64,000 nucleotides of DNA from an uncultured SAR86 cluster bacterium. Lineage in GTDB: Bacteria; Pseudomonadota; Gammaproteobacteria; Magnimaribacterales; D2472. A program made the translations under genes and the position numbers. Numbering within the stretch: position 1 is the first letter of the stretch; each line of letters begins with the position of its first letter. Below the pieces are notes generated by a model. It saw only the letters and a list, made by a program, of their open reading frames with translations, searched no databases and was not told the DNA's origin. The DNA lies in NCBI GenBank assembly GCA_905181645.1, contig CAJIYN010000001.1, positions 372,001-436,000 on the forward strand, in the 5' to 3' direction. Shown here in pieces: positions 1 to 9,195 of the stretch.

Positions 1-750
1 AAAGCCTTTTTTATATTATTACCAGAACTATCGTAATATTCTTTACCTGTTTCTTGATTTATAAATCTATAAGCATTGTAGACTTGGCCTTGATTGATAA
101 ATTCAGCAAAAACAATATCACCATTTTTAGCAATTTCGCCTTCTGCATATACAGTTTCATAAATAAGCTTAAAGGTATCACCTTTTCGAATATCAAACAC
201 AAAATCAATATCCCACCCAAATAAATATGCTAAATCCATAATAACGCTATCGGGAATATCGGCTTTGAGACCAGCTTCATAAAAAGAAGAATTTATAATG
301 CCACTTTTAAAGCTGGTAACTATTTCAGGCTCTTTGGCTGTTTTGACTATAGATATCTCATCATTCAGATCAATGATTAATGAATTAATATTATCTTTAA
401 TCATATGCATTTGCAGTAATCTCATCATCAAGATAAGTAAATCGCATTTTATTCCCCGGCCTAGATATTCTAAATCTAAATTATCTTTTCTAAAAATTTT
501 ATAGGCTGTATTCAGTACCTTTAAATTCTTCAAAAATGATTGAAAGATTTTCTCCATCTTGCACCTCATGCATCTGATATGTCTTCGTTTGCTCAAGAGG
601 AGTAGAGTTTATTTCTTCTGATTCAAATACATCTTCTATGGGTAATTCAGGATTATTTTTTAGATCAATATTAACAAGCAGGATAAACCCTACAAATATA
701 AGGAATATGATCATCACATACTTAAAAGAAACTCTTTTAAATCCAATCAT
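1..750 (-). CDS. M23-family (MepM-like) murein endopeptidase, N-terminal part
   Basis: Cell-envelope protein that would cut peptidoglycan cross-links. It starts with an uncleaved-looking membrane anchor (residues about 11-27, VMIIFLIFVGFILLV) followed by the LysM/OapA-like N-terminal domain (MHEVQDGENLSIIFEE, then FYEAGLKADIPDSVIMDL and IRKGDTFKLIYE), which is typical of gammaproteobacterial M23 peptidases. The LytM catalytic domain with its zinc ligands would lie beyond the left edge, so the peptidase assignment rests on the N-terminal domain. The frame breaks near position 500 and again near 430-445. In relatives this gene is usually divergent from tyrS; here putA lies between them. Confidence 0.72.
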
Positions 751-752
751 AT

Positions 753-3700
753 TTATTCTTTATCTAAATTAAGTAGCTCTGTATTTCCACCAAAAGCCAC
801 TGTATTTTTAGAAACTACTCTTTCATTCACAAATTGTAATAAATAGTTTGGACCGCCTGCTTTTAGACCGCATCCTGATAAGCCTTCACCACCAAATGGC
901 TGCACGCCAACCACTGCACCAACCATGTCTCTATTAATATAAGCATTACCCGCCGAAAGCAATGATGATATTTCATCATGTTTAGACTCTATTCGAGAAT
1001 GCACGCCTAAGGTTAAACCAAAATTTTTATCATTAATTTCTTTCAAGCTTTCTGCAAGAGCAGAAGCTTTGTATTTATAGATATGCAATATTGGTCCAAA
1101 TTGTTCTTCATGAATCTCATCTCATGAATTTAATTCTATTAAGCATGGAGAAATAATATTTTTTTCTAAAATATGCTCATGAGATTGGAATATCTTATTA
1201 GCATCGCTAAATGAACTTATGTAGTCTGCCAATTTTTTAAAAGCATCTTTATTAATTATGGGACCAACTTCAGTTTCAAAATCATCAGGAGTGCCCAAAG
1301 TCATTTCTTTCATGCGCACCAGTAATCATCTTTAGAGTTTCATCAAAGCATTCTTCCTGAATCATTAGTATCCTAAGCGCAGAACAACGTTGCCCTGCAC
1401 TTTTAAATGCTCCATCAATGACATCTCTTGTTACCTGCTCGCATAAGGCGGTTGAATCTACTACCATTGCATTTAAGCCACCAGTTTCAGCAATAACTCT
1501 TGCCTCTGGCGCCTTCTTTAGATGCTAAATTTTTATTAATATATTTTTTATTTTTTTTGGAGGATATTTAAATTGAATGTAACCTGCAACATAAAAAATT
1601 AGTCCTGTTACTCCTAAAATTAAAGTTAAAGGATTAATCTGATCATTGATAAAAGTCTTTGTTATCTGATCTATTATCATTTGGACTCTGAAGGTTTAAG
1701 CATTACTCTATTGCCTGCTGCCAAAATCCCTGCAAGAGGTGCTAAAGCCAAATTAACAGGAAAATTCCATGGACTTATGCAAAGAAAAGTACCTTTTGGA
1801 TGATATGAAATCTCATTAAGCTCACCAGTTGGTCCTTTTAGCTCTCTAGGTTTTGCTTGAATGTGATTCGCTTCATTACAATAAAATCTTAAAAAGTCTT
1901 CAGCCTCTCTAAGCTCATCCCAGGCGTCATGAATAGTTTTTCCAGTTTCATGTAATAAGAGATATAAGAGCTCATCAGCATTAAATTGAATAAGATCAGC
2001 TACCTTTTGCAAGATATGACTTCTATGGTTTATATCTGTCTTACCCCAGTCATAATTTATAGATTTATCACCACGTACATAAATTCTAGTATCTGTTCTA
2101 ATGAAAACAATAATTAGAAAAGGATTAAAAAGTGACTTAACTTCAGTTTTAAAATTAATATTAGATAGAGGACGTTGCATCAAATATAATATTTTTAAAT
2201 TTTTCTAGATTTGATTTTGAACTCATAATTTTTGCAGCCTTGCGAATTTAATCAATACTACTTAAATATAGCTTTTTTCAAACATATTTTTTGGCAATTT
2301 TATTTTTAGTAAATTATTTTTTTCTAGCTTGGATTTTAATACTTTTGCAGGATTTTCTGCTAATTTTTTAGCATCAACCTCTGAATCAAGAAGTCTGTTA
2401 ATAAATGAGCTATTAGCCCCATTCTCTAATAATCTTCTGACTAGATAGGGCAATAGGTCTTTATAGGCTCCAATAGGTGCATAAATACTAGCCTTTGGGA
2501 TATGCTTGCATACTTTATTAGCTGAATCATATAACAATTCACCCATTCCAAATAATCTTTGAAATTCATAGGTCTTGTTGTATCCCATATGGTAAATAGC
2601 AGCAATAGTATGAGCATTATGAGTTGCAAACTTAGGATAAATTTTCTCTATTTCAAATATTCTTTTCGCACATGCAAGGTAAGAAAGATCAGTTAAAGAT
2701 TTTTTAGTAAAAACTGGATAGCCTTCGTAGCCGGATACTTGAGCATGTTTTATTTCATAATCCCAATAAGCACCTTTGACTAGCCTAAGATGCATTGGAG
2801 CTCTGTTCTTTAGTAGATCATCTAACCAGTCAATAACATCTATAGATCTTTTGCCATAAGCCTGCAGTGCGATTCCAAAACCAGACCATTCCTTAATTTT
2901 TTCTGAATATGCAATTTTTTTTATTATCTCTAAACTTACATCAAGTCTGTCCTGCTCTTCAGCATCAATGGTTATATCAACATTTTTATCTTTGGCATAT
3001 TCTATTAGTGCATCTAATTTAGGGGTTAAATTATTTTTAATATGAGTCTGATTAAGCATTTCATATTTTGGACTTAATGCTGAAATCTTAATAGAAACAC
3101 CATTATTAGTTTTATGCTTATCATTAATAGCACTTACATTATTAATGGCATCTTCGTAAGCTTTAAAATAGTTATTTCATAAGTAAGTGCAGCTTCACCT
3201 AACATATCAAAAGAATATGCATAATTATTATCCTTACTATTTCTATCCTCAAAGTCTCTACCCATAACAAATTCACCACTTAGAATTTTCATTGCCATCA
3301 TAATGGCTTCTCTTACAGGTATTTCACCCGACTTTTTAGTTAACTTATTAAGCCATTTAAGAGGATTATTTGAGAGTTCATCTGAAGGCTTTATAACCTT
3401 GCCAGCTAGCAAAAGACCCCAAGTAGATGCATTTACAAGCAGACTATCAGCCTTATTTAAATGTGCTTCCCAGGAACCTGCTGAAAGCTTTTCAGAGATT
3501 AAAATGTTTCTTGTTCTGCTATCAGGAATTCTAAGCAATGATTCTGCTAAACACATGAGAGCAACGCCCTCATTATTTGAGAGCCCATATTCGCTTAAAA
3601 ATGCATCAAGCTGCGTGCGCTCACTTTTTCGATCTCTGCAAAGCTTAATTATATTTACAGCAGCTTCTTCTATAGACGGATTATCAAGAAATGCACTATC

Positions 3701-3760
3701 AGCTATAAAGCCTTTAGCTAAAATCTCTTCAGAATAAAACTTTTTTTCTATGACTGACAT
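753..3760 (-). CDS. putA: Bifunctional proline dehydrogenase / P5C dehydrogenase PutA (frameshifted, two internal foreign stretches)
   Basis: Oxidises proline to glutamate: an FAD-dependent proline dehydrogenase passes P5C to an NAD-dependent aldehyde dehydrogenase in the same chain. The N-terminal half (3134-3760) carries the PutA helical domain. The ProDH barrel (2262-3060) shows HLRLVKGAYWD and ends in RRLLENGANSSF, the family signature. The aldehyde dehydrogenase half shows ISPWNFPVNLALAP, AETGG and the catalytic cysteine in SAGQRCSALR, and ends in QPFGGEGLSGCGLKAGGPNY. There is no ribbon-helix-helix repressor domain at the N terminus. At least five frame breaks occur. The residues expected between VMLKPSES and INKNLASKEG are missing and replaced, as is the start of the dehydrogenase half. 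It lies 3 bases from the peptidase gene downstream. Confidence 0.95.
1537..1683 (-). other. SdpI-like coding fragment inside putA
   Basis: Between the putA residues VMLKPSES and INKNLASKEG the minus strand encodes a peptide beginning with its own ATG (MIDQITKTF), then NPLTLILGVTGLIFYVAGYI and YPPKKI. A hydrophobic helix followed by PPKK(I) is characteristic of SdpI-family membrane proteins. It replaces about 55 residues of the NAD-binding part of PutA. PutA coding resumes cleanly on the far side. The fragment starts exactly at a plausible start codon. Family assignment rests on one short motif and is moderately sure; that it is not PutA is clear. Confidence 0.6.
2049..2099 (-). other. ExbD/TolR-like coding fragment inside putA
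   Basis: At the start of the aldehyde dehydrogenase half of putA, the reading frame passes through RTDTRIYVRGDKSINYD, which matches the conserved periplasmic motif of ExbD/TolR proteins (VRGDK followed by NY). Roughly 40 residues of ordinary dehydrogenase sequence are expected here and are not found. PutA resumes at W-G-K-T-D-I-N-H-R. The fragment is short, so the exact borders are uncertain. Confidence 0.6.
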
Positions 3761-3887
3761 CTGTAGTATTTTAATCTTATGTTCATAACTATCAATGTTT
3801 GCTCATGCTTAAATGAGTTTTGATATAGTTATGAAAACCTAGGAATTTTCTAAATCTATTAATAATATTATGGTAGTCTAGCAATAT

Positions 3888-5075
3888 ATGAAAGAGGCAT
3901 TAAAACTAATAAAACGAGGCACTGACGAGATTCTTACAGAAGCAGATCTGAAAAAGAAACTGGATTCTGGAAAGCAATTAGTTATAAAGGCTGGCTTTGA
4001 TCCTACCGCACCTGATTTACACCTTGGACATACTGTATTACTTAATAAATTAAGACATTTTCAAGAATTGGGCCATAAAGTTATATTTTTGATTGGAGAC
4101 TTTACCGGTCAAATTGGTGACCCTTCTGGAAAAAATAAAACTAGACCAACCTTAACTTCTGAAGAATTAGTATCGAATGCAAAAACATACGAAAAACAAG
4201 TTTTCAAAATTTTGAAGAAAGAGCTCACCGAAGTTAAATTTAATTCAGAGTGGTGTAATAAGCTAGGTGCTGATGGCCTTATCAAATTAGCTTCAAAATA
4301 TAACGTTGCTAGGATGCTAGAGCGCGATGATTTTAATAAGCGTTATAACGCCAATCAAAGCATAGCTGTTCATGAGTTTTTATATCCTTTAATCCAAGGC
4401 TATGACTCTGTAGTTTTAGAAGCAGATGTAGAATGTGGAGGTACAGATCAAAAATTTAATTTATTAGTCGGCAGAGAGCTTCAAAGGTCTTATGACCAAG
4501 AGCCACAAGTTGTGATCACCGTTCCGATTCTTGAGGGATTAGATGGAACTAATAAGATGTCTAAATCACTTAATAATTATATTGGTATAAATGAGGCTCC
4601 TGATGAGATGTTTGGAAAAATTATGTCAATTTCAGATGAGCTTATGTGGAAATGGTTTGAGTTACTTAGCTTTATTTCAGAAGCAGAGATTGCCTCATTG
4701 AAACAAGAAATGGATGCAGGAAAAAACCCTAGAGATATAAAATTTATCCTAGCTGAAGAGTTAGTAGATAGATTCCATGCTGCAGGCGATGGTGAAGCTT
4801 GCAAGGAAGCATTCTTACAAAGATTTCAAAAAGGTTTAATTGCTGACTTATATCTTGAAGGGTCTTTAAAAATTGAATCAAAAAGTATCCCTTTAGTTAA
4901 TTTATTAAAAAATACAGAGATGGTAACTAGTACCTCGGAAGCTGCGCGACTTATCAAGCAGGGTGGGGTAAAAATAGATTCTGAAAAAGTAGAGGATCCC
5001 AAGCTAGAGATTACAAAGGGCAGCGAAGCTATTTATCAAGTTGGAAAAAGAAAATTTTTAAAAATAAAGGTCTAA
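3888..5075 (+). CDS. tyrS: Tyrosyl-tRNA synthetase
   Basis: Class I synthetase that charges tRNA-Tyr in the cytoplasm. The 395-residue frame is intact. The HIGH motif is seen as DLHLGHT near residue 45 and the KMSKS motif as [12 protein letters not shown] near residue 225. The tyrosine-binding region is [10 protein letters not shown] and the C-terminal S4-type RNA-binding domain is [14 protein letters not shown]. The length and HLGH plus KMSKS spacing fit the TyrRS subgroup common in Proteobacteria. It is divergent from putA across a 127-base gap and ends 2 bases before the FKBP gene, so the two are probably cotranscribed. Confidence 0.97.
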   Translation: MKEALKLIKRGTDEILTEADLKKKLDSGKQLVIKAGFDPTAPDLHLGHTVLLNKLRHFQELGHKVIFLIGDFTGQIGDPSGKNKTRPTLTSEELVSNAKTYEKQVFKILKKELTEVKFNSEWCNKLGADGLIKLASKYNVARMLERDDFNKRYNANQSIAVHEFLYPLIQGYDSVVLEADVECGGTDQKFNLLVGRELQRSYDQEPQVVITVPILEGLDGTNKMSKSLNNYIGINEAPDEMFGKIMSISDELMWKWFELLSFISEAEIASLKQEMDAGKNPRDIKFILAEELVDRFHAAGDGEACKEAFLQRFQKGLIADLYLEGSLKIESKSIPLVNLLKNTEMVTSTSEAARLIKQGGVKIDSEKVEDPKLEITKGSEAIYQVGKRKFLKIKV

Positions 5076-5077
5076 GT

Positions 5078-5560
5078 ATGAAAAAAGTATTCCAGTTGTG
5101 CGTTTTATTTATGTTGGTTGGTTGTGGCCAAGAAGAAAGTATTAGCCTCGCTGTTCCTCAAAGTGTAATGGATAAAAATATGCAAGATGGAGAGCTATTT
5201 CTTCAATCCAATCTATCCCAAAATGGAGTCATCGAAGTTGAACCAGGATTACAATATCTTGTTATTAATAATGGTGACGAGGGAGCAAGGCAGCCCCGTC
5301 CATCTGATAAAGTAACTGCCCATTTTCATGGAACTCTTTTAGATGGAAGTGTATTTTGGAGCTCAGTTGATATGAATGAGCCTTTGGTTATCAAACCATC
5401 TCAATTAATTCCAGGTTGTCAGAAAATTTTACCTCTTATGAAATTAGGTGATAAATGGAAAGTATTTATTCATCCTGACATGGCATACGGAGTAGAAGGG
5501 CGACCAACCATTCCATCAAATTCAGTTTTAACTTTTGAGATTGATTCATCTCTTATTTGA
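5078..5560 (+). CDS. FKBP-type peptidyl-prolyl isomerase lipoprotein (Mip/FkpA-like)
   Basis: Periplasmic or outer-membrane-anchored prolyl isomerase. It has a lipoprotein signal with lipobox LVGC (cysteine at residue 16), a short helical N-terminal part, and a single FKBP domain from about residue 58 (GLQYLVINNGD, VTAHFHGTLLDGSVF, MKLGDKWKVFIHPDMAYG, NSVLTFEID). At 160 residues it is shorter than E. coli FkpA and lacks most of the dimerisation domain. Its 3' end overlaps the convergent PsiE-like frame by about 90 bases, an unusually large overlap that may reflect an indel near the end of one of them. Confidence 0.88.
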   Translation: MKKVFQLCVLFMLVGCGQEESISLAVPQSVMDKNMQDGELFLQSNLSQNGVIEVEPGLQYLVINNGDEGARQPRPSDKVTAHFHGTLLDGSVFWSSVDMNEPLVIKPSQLIPGCQKILPLMKLGDKWKVFIHPDMAYGVEGRPTIPSNSVLTFEIDSSLI

Positions 5561-5988
5561 TCAGACAAGTCCCATTCTTTATTTTCTCTTGCTTCTTTTC
5601 TTAACTTTATTAACTCCAGACTGATTTTATCTTTCATGCTCATGATGTAGGCGGCCACGGATAAAACTAGGATCGCGCCGGCCTCGCCGAGCACTACGAA
5701 GGCGTCCATTTCCTTGCTCTGCATCACTATCATTCGAGTTAAGGCGGTAATGGCAATAATAATTGGAAGTGTTACCGGAATACGTTTATCTCTATAAAAA
5801 ATACCGACCATTCCTAAGACTTCTGCATAGATAAATAGTAAGAAAAGATCACTCAGGTCGACAACCTGGACCATAATAATTCTTTCTAATTCCATGAATG
5901 CTGCAAAAAGAGTTGCCAAAGCGATTGCCGCTAAAATAACTCCTTCACTAAACCATATAAATTGCTGTAACCACTTATTTTCTTTCAT
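5470..5988 (-). CDS. PsiE-family membrane protein
   Basis: Small integral membrane protein of the phosphate-starvation-inducible E (PsiE) type; the biochemical role of the family is unknown. About four membrane segments are visible (WFSEGVILAAIALATLFAAF; LFLLFIYAEVLGMVGIFY; TLPIIIAITALTRMIV; AGAILVLSVAAYIM), with the characteristic motif RIPVTLPIIIAITALTR and a charged C-terminal tail. The tail after ENKEWDLSDQIR reads antisense to the FKBP gene and may be an artefact of a lost stop codon, so the true end is probably nearer 5560. Base composition around 5650-5720 is a little more GC-rich than the surroundings. Confidence 0.75.
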   Translation of the reverse strand: MKENKWLQQFIWFSEGVILAAIALATLFAAFMELERIIMVQVVDLSDLFLLFIYAEVLGMVGIFYRDKRIPVTLPIIIAITALTRMIVMQSKEMDAFVVLGEAGAILVLSVAAYIMSMKDKISLELIKLRKEARENKEWDLSDQIRDESISKVKTEFDGMVGRPSTPYAMSG

Positions 5989-6070
5989 AGATCTATTAAA
6001 AACAAAAAAGTTCTATTTAACAAGATTTAAAAGAATCATTTTTTATATATATGCAATTAATTTGCAAGAA

Positions 6071-6148
<78 letters not shown>

Positions 6149-6228
6149 ATTATTGAATGCATCAGCATATAACGGAAGGAGGATTATAAATACTTTTAGG
6201 GTTGATGTCTTCTCATGCTGACTATTTT

Positions 6229-6962
6229 TTATACCATGCTGGACATCTTTGATTTACGAAAACCATTTATTGAAAAAGGTATGCTCAATAAATAAGCAAT
6301 AGCCAATATGGACATAACAATCCATAAAAAATTTATTAATAATAACACTATTAAAATTGGATAATAAATAGTCTAAAAGAATGAGATCTCTTTAATTGAA
6401 ATGAAGAATTTTTAAGAGAATATGTTGGAATATTGCTTATCAATAGAAAAGCAATTGTAAGGGTATAAAAAGCTAGCAAATTTTGATGGTTCGTCCACCA
6501 ATCAAAACCAATAAAGGAATGAGTAACTGGTATTAAAATTAAAATTGCTCCTGCTGGAGTCGGAACTCCTTTAAAAAAACTTTTCGGGTTAGGTTCTAAA
6601 TTTGAATTAGATTTACATTCAGAATGTCATGAAGACTACAAACCATTTGATAGACCTCTAACTGATAACCAGCTTACTAGACCCATATCACTCATTAAAC
6701 TCATATATAACAATAAACTCGGTGCTATACCAAAATTTACAAAATCTGCCAAAGAGTCTAGTTGCGCACCTAATTCAGAATGAGCTTGCAATAGAGATGC
6801 CATCATTCCATCAAGCAGATCACAAACTGCAGCAATCAGAATGCATATTAGGCTAGCTTGATATTGACCCTCAAGCGCAAAGCGCATGGAAGTGATTCCA
6901 AAACAGAGCCCTGAAAGAGTTATTAAATTTGGAATCAAAGCGCGGATGGCTGGTTTTTGCAT
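6229..6962 (-). CDS. pssA: CDP-diacylglycerol-serine O-phosphatidyltransferase (frameshifted)
   Basis: Inner-membrane enzyme that makes phosphatidylserine from CDP-diacylglycerol and serine. The CDP-alcohol phosphotransferase motif is partly visible as DLLDGMMASLL followed by SELGAQLDSLADFVNFGIAP (DG...AR-like...G...D...D). Further membrane segments lie at 6230-6600 (FFKGVPTPAGAILILIPV, NLLAFYTLTIAFLLI). Two frame breaks occur. The usual ALRLARFN segment is absent at about 6610-6665, where the plus strand is open instead (HSECHEDYKPFDRPLTDNQ), a possible foreign patch. It is followed by no other gene before the tRNA and lies downstream of psd, the next enzyme in phosphatidylethanolamine synthesis. 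Confidence 0.88.
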
Positions 6963-6969
6963 AACCTAA

Positions 6970-7620
6970 TTATAAAGATGCAAGCACTGACTCTCCAGCC
7001 ACAACTTTTTGATTTAAACTACAATCAATCTGAGTATTAATAGGAAAATAAATATCAACCCTTGATCCAAATCTAATTAAACCAAAAACTTCACCCACTT
7101 TAACGATGTGATCTTTTGAAGACTCACATACAATCCTTCTAGCAATTAAACCTGCAATTTGAACAACAACTATTTCAATATTTTCCTTAGTTTGAATAAC
7201 CAAAGCATTTCTTTCATTTTTTTCACTAGCCTTATCCAAACTAGCATTTAAAAAACTTCCTTTAGTATAGGCAATTTTTTTGACTTTACCTTCAATAGGA
7301 CTCCTATTCACATGAACATTAAAAACATTCATGAAAACACAGACTCTTTTCATCATTACAGGCTCTAATCCAGATTCTAATGGCGGCAAAGATTCATCAA
7401 TCAAACAAATAACTCCGTCTGCAGGACTATATATAGTTCCTGGGATAGAGGGCGTAACCCTTTCAGGGTCTCTAAAGAACCATATTATGAATAAAGTAAT
7501 TAGGCACCCAAGAGCTGCAAGAGGAAGCCAGATAAAAAAGAATAAAACTGATATACATAAAGCAATTAAAGCGAACTTCCATCCCTCAGGATGAATAAAT
7601 GATAGAAATTTATTCTGAAC
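6970..7620 (-). CDS. psd: Phosphatidylserine decarboxylase, short (Sinorhizobium-type) form
   Basis: Decarboxylates phosphatidylserine to phosphatidylethanolamine at the inner membrane. The N-terminal part reads FIHPEGWKFALIALC, a hydrophobic pair, FFRDPERVTP and SPADGVI; the C-terminal part reads FMNVFNVHVNRSP and IRFGSRVDIYFP. The Gly-Ser in RFGSR is the self-cleavage site that generates the pyruvoyl group in the short Psd class. A frame break lies near 7400. No start codon is visible in frame upstream of the FIHPEGW segment, so the 5' end is damaged or the upstream gene has been altered. It is 7 bases upstream of pssA. Confidence 0.9.
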   Translation of the reverse strand, partial: VQNKFLSFIHPEGWKFALIALCISVLFFFIWLPLAALGCLITLFIIWFFRDPERVTPSIPGTIYSPADGVICLIDESLPPLESGLEPVMMKRVCVFMNVFNVHVNRSPIEGKVKKIAYTKGSFLNASLDKASEKNERNALVIQTKENIEIVVVQIAGLIARRIVCESSKDHIVKVGEVFGLIRFGSRVDIYFPINTQIDCSLNQKVVAGESVLASL

Positions 7621-8025
7621 TCGCTTAGTCTATCAATTATTGAGTATACCGTTTTAAATTGCTCAAGAAATGCGTTTGTGCGTTCGTTATCAGTAATAGA
7701 TTCTTCGAAAACCTCTTCTTCAAATTTATAGCCCACCCCTCTGCCATAAGTAATATTCACGATATTTGGTACAAGCATGATCTCGTATTCTTGTCCGCGA
7801 TGAAAGTTATCTTTTGAGACCAATTTCGATATTTTTACAAACAACATCCCAATCAAAAGGATTATCGTCCTGACCGTCCCCACCTGAAGCACCTTGAACA
7901 TCTCTAACCTGAATAATAACTTGCCCAGTCTTAGCAACACATCTTTTAAATAAAGCCTGATGGCCATCATGCCAAGGCTGCCATCTTCCTAACATTTGAA
8001 CAGTTGGCTTTTTCCAATCAAACAT
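7566..8025 (-). CDS. Cytidyltransferase-like nucleotidyltransferase (frameshifted)
   Basis: Member of the HxGH nucleotidyltransferase superfamily: the N terminus reads TVQMLGRWQPWHDGHQALF, in which HDGH is the nucleotide-binding signature, followed by GASGGDGQDDNPFDW. After a frame break near 7820 it continues FHRGQEYEIMLVPNIVNITYGRGVGY. The substrate cannot be told. The last 40 or so residues (from NERTNAFLEQF) do not look like the family and run on into the psd start, so they may be foreign. It overlaps the P-loop kinase gene by 8 bases, and the pair looks like one functional unit. Confidence 0.72.
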
Positions 8026-8428
8026 TTTTTAATATTTCCTTAGCCACATCATCGTGATTATGATCATTCCATTCAGTAATATGAAAACTTACATTCTCAG
8101 GATTTTGAAATAACTTATTAGTATCTTCGTATCTTCCTTCCTTAATAGTATCCATCCATACAACAATATCAGCATCAAAGTTTTCTCTGGTTTCTTGAGT
8201 AGGGCAAACAAAATCACATACTACATATCTACCATGTGATTTTTCAAAATCTGCAAAGCTGCGCATTCGAAGTGACTGTCTTCTTCTGCCTTCGTCAGAA
8301 AAGTCCCAATCATTTGCCATTTCTCGAACCTTATCTGCGTTATACCAAGCCGCACTCAATAAAGGCACTAACCTTTCTGTGAGATAGGTTTTACCACTTC
8401 CTGGCAAACCCATTACTAAAACTTTCAT
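8018..8428 (-). CDS. P-loop kinase resembling adenylylsulfate kinase
   Basis: A 136-residue protein with a Walker A motif at its N terminus (MKVLVMGLPGSGKTYLTERL), followed by WYNADKVRE and YVVCDFVCPTQETRENF, the arrangement seen in APS-kinase (CysC)-like small-molecule kinases. It is shorter than CysC and lacks the usual sulfate-assimilation neighbours (no cysD/cysN or cysH nearby). It is the first gene of a two-gene unit with the nucleotidyltransferase downstream. Similar pairs are known to me from marine bacteria and phages, but the product is not established. Confidence 0.7.
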   Translation of the reverse strand: MKVLVMGLPGSGKTYLTERLVPLLSAAWYNADKVREMANDWDFSDEGRRRQSLRMRSFADFEKSHGRYVVCDFVCPTQETRENFDADIVVWMDTIKEGRYEDTNKLFQNPENVSFHITEWNDHNHDDVAKEILKNV

Positions 8429-8466
8429 AAATTAGTCCCTATCATTAATTTATTTAATTGCATTTA

Positions 8467-9168
8467 CTAAGAGTTCTTTAGAGATTTATACAAGCTGAAG
8501 TATATATAAGCCCATGGAAATACAAAGGTATATTCGATCAGGCCTGCAAAAACTAATTGAAGAAGAGAACTTCCTCCGCCTGCTGCCATTGGTAAGACAG
8601 AAATAACAATCATCGCCAGAGCCGAGCTTAAAGCAATAAAACTAAAAGTTAAGAAGAATAAAATAGTTCCATGCTCATCTGTTACTTCCCATGATTTAGC
8701 AATAGATTCTCTAACACCTTTATTTTCAAACATTATATAAGCAGGAGTTAGTCCCAATCTGCCAAATAAATAGAACCCAGGCAAAATAAGCATTAGCAAT
8801 CCAAGGGTAAAGACAATATAGCAAAGTACTAAAGCGCCTAAGAGCGGAAAGAATTTTTTAAACCCAATAAATAAAGCATCAAATGGTTTGATATTTTTGC
8901 CTTCAGTTAGAGCATTAAATGCCACAAAAGTTCCACCGGTAAAAGAAATACTTAAAATTATTGAAATAAATGAAAGAAGCGTGATTGGCAAAGAGTTAGT
9001 TTCAAAATACATTGTAATATCATCAATATTTCCCGCTTCCATTAACAGCGTTGCATCTGTTAAATAATAAGCAGTAATTATCTCTACTAAAAAGACAGGT
9101 AATGCCAAGACTGCAAGAAACTGCCAATGAATATATGCAAATTGCCAAGCTGATTTAAATTGGTTCAT
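8467..9168 (-). CDS. YciC-like (UPF0259) multi-pass membrane protein
   Basis: 233 residues with about six hydrophobic segments, including FLAVLALPVFLVEIITAYYL, ITLLSFISIILSISFTGGTF and LGALVLCYIVFTLGLLMLIL followed by PGFYLFGRLGL. The hydrophobic block ending in PG(F/I)YL-x-x-R and the later ESIAKSWE-type motif are shared with the YciC/UPF0259 and related membrane-domain families. No catalytic motif is seen. The frame is intact. Divergent from the S9 peptidase gene, with start codons about 28 bases apart. Confidence 0.6.
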   Translation of the reverse strand: MNQFKSAWQFAYIHWQFLAVLALPVFLVEIITAYYLTDATLLMEAGNIDDITMYFETNSLPITLLSFISIILSISFTGGTFVAFNALTEGKNIKPFDALFIGFKKFFPLLGALVLCYIVFTLGLLMLILPGFYLFGRLGLTPAYIMFENKGVRESIAKSWEVTDEHGTILFFLTFSFIALSSALAMIVISVLPMAAGGGSSLLQLVFAGLIEYTFVFPWAYIYFSLYKSLKNS

Positions 9169-9195
9169 AATAGTAAAAAATTTATATTAAAAATT

